DNA from: Rubrimonas sp036770645
GTDB taxonomy: Bacteria; Pseudomonadota; Alphaproteobacteria; Rhodobacterales; Rhodobacteraceae
Assembly: GCA_036770645.1 (NCBI GenBank)
Contig: DAIPIU010000005.1
Span: forward strand, 1 to 64,000
Length of the DNA: 64,000 nt
Direction: 5' to 3'
In this document: in pieces, positions 59,485 through 64,000 of the stretch
Position numbering within the stretch: position 1 is the stretch's first letter
How the letters are laid out: the number at the start of each line of letters is the position of its first letter
The notes under the pieces: generated by a model
Told to the model about the DNA's origin: nothing
Database searches by the model: none
The model's input: the letters and a program-made list of their open reading frames with translations, nothing else
Position numbers and translations under genes: made by a program

Positions 59485-61551
59485 TCAGGCAACCGCCTGT
59501 GCCGGCCCGGCCCGGAGCACGGCCCCCAGCGCCTCGGCCAGCGCCTCGGGGCGCACGGGCTTGGGCAGGTGGCGGTCGAAGCCCGCCGCCGCCAGCGCCG
59601 CCACCTGCTCGTCCATCGCGTGGCCGGTGCAGGCGATGGCCGGAAGCGGTCGCCGCCCCGCCTGCGCCTCGCGCACGCGCAGCGCGGCGAGCGTCTCCTC
59701 GCCGCCCATGCCGGGCATGACGACATCGAGCAGCAGCACGTCGAAGTCGTCGCGCGCCGACAGGATCGCGAGCGCCGCCTCGCCGCTGTCGGCGGTCTCG
59801 ACGGCCGCGCCCATCGCGGCCAGCAGCCCGGAGATGACCGCCCGATTGATCTCGTTGTCGTCGACGGCCAGGACGCGCAGCCCGTCGAACCGCGCAGCCG
59901 CCGCGGCCTGCGGCGCTGCGCCCGCCGCGGCGGCGCGCAGCGGCAGGTCGACGGTGAAGACCGACCCCTCGCCCTTCTGCGAGGCGACATTGACCGCGCC
60001 GCCCATCGCCTCGGCCACGGTGCGCACGATCGCGAGGCCGAGGCCGGTGCCGCCCGCGCGCTCCGCCGCCGTCCCGCCGAGCTGCTCGAAGGGGCGGAAG
60101 GCGGCCTCGGCCTCCTCGGGTGTCAGGCCCGTGCCGGTGTCGCGCACCTCGAGCCGGATGCGGTCCGCCTCGCGCGCGTCCAGCGCGATGGTCACGCCGC
60201 CCTCGCGGGTGAACTTCAGCGCGTTGGACACGAGGTTATGCAGCACCGCCTCGACCCGCGCGGCGTCGCCCATGCGCCAGACCGCCTCGCCGCGGATCTC
60301 GACGTCGAACGCGAGGCCGCGCCGCGCGGCCAGCGCCGCGTGGATGCGGCGCACGCGGTCGGCCGTCTCGGCGACCGAGAAGCGCTGGGTCTCCAGCGTC
60401 ATCCGGCCCGCCTCGATCTTCGCGACGTCCAGCACGTCGTTGATCGTGGCCAGCAGCACGCCGGCCGAGGCGCGGATGGCGGACAGCATGCGCGCCTGGT
60501 CGGGGTCGAGCGCGGTGTCGGCCATCAGGTCGGCCATCCCGATCACGCCGTTCATCGGGTTGCGGATCTCGTGGCTCATGGCCGCGAGGAAGCGCGACTT
60601 GGCGGCGTTGGCGGCGCGCGCCTGCCCCAGGCTTTCCTCCGCCTCGGCCGTCGCGGCACGCACCCGCGCCTCGAGCTGGTCGAGCACGGCGCGGCGCTGC
60701 CCCTCCGCGGCGGCGCGCGCCGCCTCGGCCTCCAGAAGACGCAGGCGCAGGGCCTCCAGCCCGCACGCGGCGGTCGCGACCTCGTCCGCCCTGTCGATCC
60801 ATGGAACGGGGGCGGCGAGATCGCCCTCGGCCATGCCGGCCAGCCGGGCGTTCAGCGCGCCGAGCCCGCGCAGACCCCGCCCCACCAGCGCCCAGGCCAG
60901 CGGCGCGGCGACCAGCAGCACAAGCAGCGCGGCGACAGCGAATTCCACGCCCACATGGCGCAGCAGATGCCGGACTTCGGCCTCGCGCACGCCGACATAG
61001 ACCGCGCCCTCCACCCCGCCATCCGGGCCGAACACCGGCGTGTAGGATGTCAGGTAGGCCTGCCCGAGGATGTCCGCCGCCCCGACATAGGGCCGCCCCT
61101 CGGCCAGCGCCGCATGCGCGGGACCCGCCGTGTCCAGCAGCGTGTCCACCGCGCTGTCGCCCCCGGCGGTTCGGACGGTGGTGGCCACCCGATGGAACAT
61201 GCCGTCGGGCGCGCGCAGGAACAGCGTCGCGGTCTGGCCGCTGAGCGCGGCGAGCCGCTCGGTCAACAACGTCTCCTCACCCAGCGGCGGTTCGGACCAC
61301 CACAGCCGCCGCAGCTGCCCATCGGCCCCGAATTCGGCCTCGATCGACGTGGACGCCGCATCCAACACAGCCGCCGCGAGGCCCGGCGCCCGCGCGAGGC
61401 GGTTCAGCGCCGCCCCGCGCTCGACATGCGCGTCATGCGCGACCACCAGTGCGGCGACGATGGCCGCGAAGCCGAGCGTGACGGCGACGGCCAGCGCCGT
61501 GAAGCGCGTCCGCAGCGTCGTGGGATAGGCCTGTCGGAGCGCGCGCCACAT
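59485..61551 (-). CDS. Hybrid sensor histidine kinase/response regulator
   Basis: 688 residues. TM1 (about 17-38), periplasmic cache-like sensor (40-198), TM2 (about 202-222), HAMP (222-275), coiled coil, HisKA with the phospho-acceptor His327 in AAMSHEIRNPMNG, HATPase with NLVSNALKFT and GGTGLGLAIV, then a C-terminal receiver with the phospho-accepting Asp in VLLLDVVMPGMGG and the Lys in LPKPVRPEAL. The sensor ligand is unknown; the fold suits a small organic acid. No partner regulator gene is adjacent. Confidence 0.93.
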   Translation of the reverse strand: MWRALRQAYPTTLRTRFTALAVAVTLGFAAIVAALVVAHDAHVERGAALNRLARAPGLAAAVLDAASTSIEAEFGADGQLRRLWWSEPPLGEETLLTERLAALSGQTATLFLRAPDGMFHRVATTVRTAGGDSAVDTLLDTAGPAHAALAEGRPYVGAADILGQAYLTSYTPVFGPDGGVEGAVYVGVREAEVRHLLRHVGVEFAVAALLVLLVAAPLAWALVGRGLRGLGALNARLAGMAEGDLAAPVPWIDRADEVATAACGLEALRLRLLEAEAARAAAEGQRRAVLDQLEARVRAATAEAEESLGQARAANAAKSRFLAAMSHEIRNPMNGVIGMADLMADTALDPDQARMLSAIRASAGVLLATINDVLDVAKIEAGRMTLETQRFSVAETADRVRRIHAALAARRGLAFDVEIRGEAVWRMGDAARVEAVLHNLVSNALKFTREGGVTIALDAREADRIRLEVRDTGTGLTPEEAEAAFRPFEQLGGTAAERAGGTGLGLAIVRTVAEAMGGAVNVASQKGEGSVFTVDLPLRAAAAGAAPQAAAAARFDGLRVLAVDDNEINRAVISGLLAAMGAAVETADSGEAALAILSARDDFDVLLLDVVMPGMGGEETLAALRVREAQAGRRPLPAIACTGHAMDEQVAALAAAGFDRHLPKPVRPEALAEALGAVLRAGPAQAVA

Positions 61552-61602
61552 GCCCCTCGTGATGGCGCACGCACCTTGCCGAAGGGTGAAGGTTCGGGGC
61601 CC

Positions 61603-63330
61603 TCACAGATCGGGGTAGCTGTGGCCCTCGCCGTCCTTGCCGGGATGCGTCACCGCGCCCTCGCGCGCCCCGCCGACCAGCTGGGCGAATTTCCAGATCG
61701 CGCCCGAGCCGTAGATCGTGGCGCGCGGGCCGGCCCAGGCCTTGCGCCGATCCTTCAGCTCCTTCTTCGTCAGCTTGACCTCCAGCACGCCCTTCTTCGC
61801 GTCGATCCTGATGATGTCGCCGTCGCGGATCAGCGCGATGGGGCCGCCCACCGCGGCCTCGGGGCCGACATGGCCGACGCAGAAGCCGCGCGTCGCCCCG
61901 GAGAACCGCCCGTCGGTGATCAGCGCCACCTTCGACCCCATCCCCTGGCCCGAGATAGCGGCGGTGGTGGCCAGCATCTCGCGCATGCCGGGGCCGCCCT
62001 TCGGCCCCTCGTTGCGGATCACCAGCACCTCGCCTTCCTCGTAGGCGCGGGCCTTCACGGCCTCGAAGGCCTCCTCCTCGGACTCGAACACGCGCGCCGG
62101 GCCGGTGAAGGTCAGCTTCTTCATGCCGGCGACCTTCACGATGGCCCCGTCGGGGGCGAGGTTGCCCTTCAGCCCCGCCACGCCGCCCGTCGGCGACAGG
62201 GGCTTGGCGATGCTGTGGATCACCCGGCCGTCCGGCACGCCGGGGATGGACTCGAGGTTCTCGGCCATGGTGCGGCCCGTCGCGGTCATGGCGTCGCCGT
62301 GCAACAGGCCGGCGTCCAGCAGCATCTTCAGCACGACCGGCACGCCGCCGGCCTCGTAGAGGTCCTTGGCGACGTATTTCCCGCCGGGCTTCAGGTCGAC
62401 GAAATAGGGGGTGGAGCGGAAGATCTCGCAGACGTCGAACAGGTCGAAGCGGATGCCTGCCTCATGGGCGATGGCGGGCAGGTGCAGCCCGGCATTGGTG
62501 CTGCCGCCGGTGCAGGCGACGATGCGGGCGGCGTTCTCCAGCGCCTTGATCGTGACGATGTCGCGGGCGCGGATGTTGCGCGCCACCAGTTCCATCACCG
62601 CCCGCCCCGAGGCCTCGCAGAACTGGTCGCGGCTTTCATAGGGCGCCGGCGCGCCCGAGGAATTGGGCAGCGCCAGCCCGATGGCCTCGGACACGCAGGC
62701 CATGGTGTTGGCGGTGAACTGGCCGCCGCAGGCCCCGGCCGAGGGGCAGGCGACGCGCTCGAGCTTCTCCAGCTCGCAGGTCGACATCTGCCCGGCCTGG
62801 TGCCGGCCCACGCCCTCGAACACGTCCTGCACGGTCACGTCGCGGCCCTCGAACCGGCCGGGCAGGATCGAGCCGCCATAGATGAACACGCTCGGCACGT
62901 TCAGGCGCACCATCGCCATCATCATGCCCGGCAGCGACTTGTCGCAGCCCGCCAGCCCCACCAGCGCGTCGTAGGCGTGGCCGCGCATGGTGAGTTCCAC
63001 CGTGTCGGCGATGGCGTCGCGGCTGGGCAGCGAGGACCGCATCCCCTCATGGCCCATGGCGATGCCGTCGGTGACGGTGATGGTGGTGAACTCGCGCGGG
63101 GTGCCGCGCGCCTCCTTCACGCCCAGCTTCACCGCCTGCGCCTGACGGTTCAGCGCGATGTTGCAGGGCGCGGCCTCGTTCCAGCAGGTGGCGACGCCGA
63201 CGAAGGGGCGGTGGATCTCCTCGTCCGTCAGGCCCATCGCATAGAAATAGCTGCGGTGGGGCGCCCGCGACGGCCCCTCGGTGACATGGCGGCTGACGAG
63301 GCGGGACTTGTCGAAGACGGGGGCGTCCAT
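61603..63330 (-). CDS. ilvD: Dihydroxy-acid dehydratase
   Basis: 575 residues; the FeS dehydratase of branched-chain amino-acid synthesis. Cluster cysteines are in GVATCWNEAAPC, LAGCDKSLPGM and ACPSAGACGGQFTANTM. GRFSGATRGFCVGHVGPEA is at the C-terminus. The ATG at 63330 (CGGAG upstream) was chosen over one at 63354. Confidence 0.96.
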   Translation of the reverse strand: MDAPVFDKSRLVSRHVTEGPSRAPHRSYFYAMGLTDEEIHRPFVGVATCWNEAAPCNIALNRQAQAVKLGVKEARGTPREFTTITVTDGIAMGHEGMRSSLPSRDAIADTVELTMRGHAYDALVGLAGCDKSLPGMMMAMVRLNVPSVFIYGGSILPGRFEGRDVTVQDVFEGVGRHQAGQMSTCELEKLERVACPSAGACGGQFTANTMACVSEAIGLALPNSSGAPAPYESRDQFCEASGRAVMELVARNIRARDIVTIKALENAARIVACTGGSTNAGLHLPAIAHEAGIRFDLFDVCEIFRSTPYFVDLKPGGKYVAKDLYEAGGVPVVLKMLLDAGLLHGDAMTATGRTMAENLESIPGVPDGRVIHSIAKPLSPTGGVAGLKGNLAPDGAIVKVAGMKKLTFTGPARVFESEEEAFEAVKARAYEEGEVLVIRNEGPKGGPGMREMLATTAAISGQGMGSKVALITDGRFSGATRGFCVGHVGPEAAVGGPIALIRDGDIIRIDAKKGVLEVKLTKKELKDRRKAWAGPRATIYGSGAIWKFAQLVGGAREGAVTHPGKDGEGHSYPDL

Positions 63331-63534
63331 GGGGCGGGCTCCGGGGGCTGGCATGCGGGCCGCGCACCATAAGCGCGCCCCGCCCGGCGGGGCAATCCGG
63401 CCCGCCGGGCGGGGCGCGCCCGGCGATGCGCCGGCCGCAATCCCGCTTCCCGCCCCGCGGGGTTACGCAAGCGGCCCCGAGGGCGCACATTCCCCTCATG
63501 GCGGCCACGAGACCGCGACAACCGGAGGAACGAC

Positions 63535-63738
63535 ATGACCACCGAAGGCAAGAACCCGCTCGACCATGTCGACGAGACGTCCGACGCGACCCGTTCGGCC
63601 CGCTTCGCCGAGATCGAGCGCCGCGAAGGCGAGGGCCCGGGCGCCAAGGAGATGGCGCTGACGCGCAAGCCCCGGGACGAGGATGCGGCGCTGACCGCGC
63701 GCCGGCTTCTCGAGGTCGAGCGCCGCGGCGAAGGCTGA
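63535..63738 (+). CDS. Small hypothetical protein
   Basis: 67 residues, highly charged and probably helical or disordered, with a repeated Glu-Arg-Arg-Glu/Gly motif (EIERREGEG and VERRGEG). The ATG at 63535 follows GGAGGAACG, a strong ribosome site. Not recognised. It is divergent from ilvD and convergent with the gene at the right edge. Confidence 0.55.
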   Translation: MTTEGKNPLDHVDETSDATRSARFAEIERREGEGPGAKEMALTRKPRDEDAALTARRLLEVERRGEG

Positions 63739-63810
63739 CGGGCCGGCCCCGGCCGGGGCCTTGGCCCGACGGCCGCGGGCTGCGCCCGGCCCCCGTCGGG
63801 GACGGCGGCC

Positions 63811-64000
63811 TCAGGCCGCGTCCCTGAGGTCCACGGCCGGGTCGGCGATCCGGTCGGGATCGGGCGAGACGCCGCCCTCGAGCCAGCGCTTGGCCGTCAT
63901 GTAGGCGCGCGGATCGTTCATCGCGTCGACCGCCAGCAGCCGCCCCGCCCCGAAATACCAGACCGACCGCGCCCCGTCGCGCGCGCCCGGACGGGTCTCG
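63811..64000 (-). CDS. C-terminal end of an FAD-dependent ferredoxin reductase-like protein (partial)
   Basis: Only the last 62 or so residues are in the window; the rest lies past the right edge. VWYFGAGRLLAVDAMNDPRA, followed by YMTAKRWLEGG and SPDPDRIADP, matches the Reductase_C domain of NAD(P)H-dependent rubredoxin/ferredoxin reductases that serve cytochrome P450s and dioxygenases. The redox partner cannot be identified here. Confidence 0.75.
   Translation of the reverse strand, partial: ETRPGARDGARSVWYFGAGRLLAVDAMNDPRAYMTAKRWLEGGVSPDPDRIADPAVDLRDAA

Noticed and set aside
59569..63372. A 1267-codon plus-strand frame over the histidine kinase and ilvD
   Set aside because: Antisense shadow; both opposite genes have complete catalytic motifs.

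Overview
The window looks like chromosomal DNA of a GC-rich, nitrogen-fixing alphaproteobacterium, most likely of the Rhodobacterales. The evidence is very high GC, an oxygen-sensitive-type NifA with a Rhodobacter-like nif gene order (nifA, nifB, fdxN, LRV protein, nifZ, nifT, nifHDK), and an imelysin / di-heme oxidoreductase / imelysin / DUF1513 iron operon beside hemP. The genus is not claimed. No rRNA, tRNA, CRISPR array, insertion sequence or prophage was seen. Two 100-N assembly gaps (5140-5239 and 15173-15272) each lie inside a gene. Both have identical sequence on their two sides and appear closable by simple overlap.

Layout. 1-1816: dnaK (3' end outside the window). 2072-7880: a PQQ-alcohol-oxidation locus. 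It holds a quinoprotein dehydrogenase with the Asp-x-Asp signature of lanthanide enzymes, a small cytochrome c, a CXXCW rhodanese-like periplasmic protein and a divergent three-gene NitT/TauT-type ABC importer. 7877-9594: hrcA-grpE. 9774-10814: an orphan iron-type binding protein. 11005-14021: preT-DUF1428-preA, reductive pyrimidine degradation. 14097-15376: a small unknown gene plus a DUF6338-like membrane protein. 15490-16455: a PHP-domain phosphoesterase. 16563-21882: a polyamine-type ABC importer with an unusual permease and a DUF6065-like tail gene. 21902-26924: dabB-dabA (bicarbonate/CO2 accumulation) with a divergent LysR regulator.

27198-37719 is the nitrogenase region. NifA activates two recognisable sigma-54 promoters, one before nifB and one before nifH, each with a TGT-N10-ACA upstream site. 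The nifB operon makes the FeMo-co precursor (NifB), a ferredoxin (FdxN), an FeS LRV protein, NifZ, NifT and a SIR2-like protein that has no assigned role in nitrogen fixation. nifHDK encodes the structural enzyme. nifE, nifN, nifX, nifV and draTG are not here and must lie elsewhere if the pathway is complete.

38113-45071 is an iron block: hemP and a companion, the four-gene imelysin operon read leftwards, dps, and a small unknown gene. GGAA-N3-TTC(C/T) palindromes sit in front of the imelysin operon, dps and the orphan iron-binding protein and may be iron-response operators.

45287-64000 is mostly housekeeping: polA, an alpha/beta hydrolase, hflK-hflC-degP (membrane protein quality control), rpiA-gor (pentose phosphate and glutathione), sdaA, an EamA transporter, DUF2842-thiamine pyrophosphokinase, a transglutaminase-like protein lacking the usual histidine, a hybrid histidine kinase, ilvD, a small hypothetical gene, and the 3' end of a ferredoxin-reductase-like gene at the right edge.
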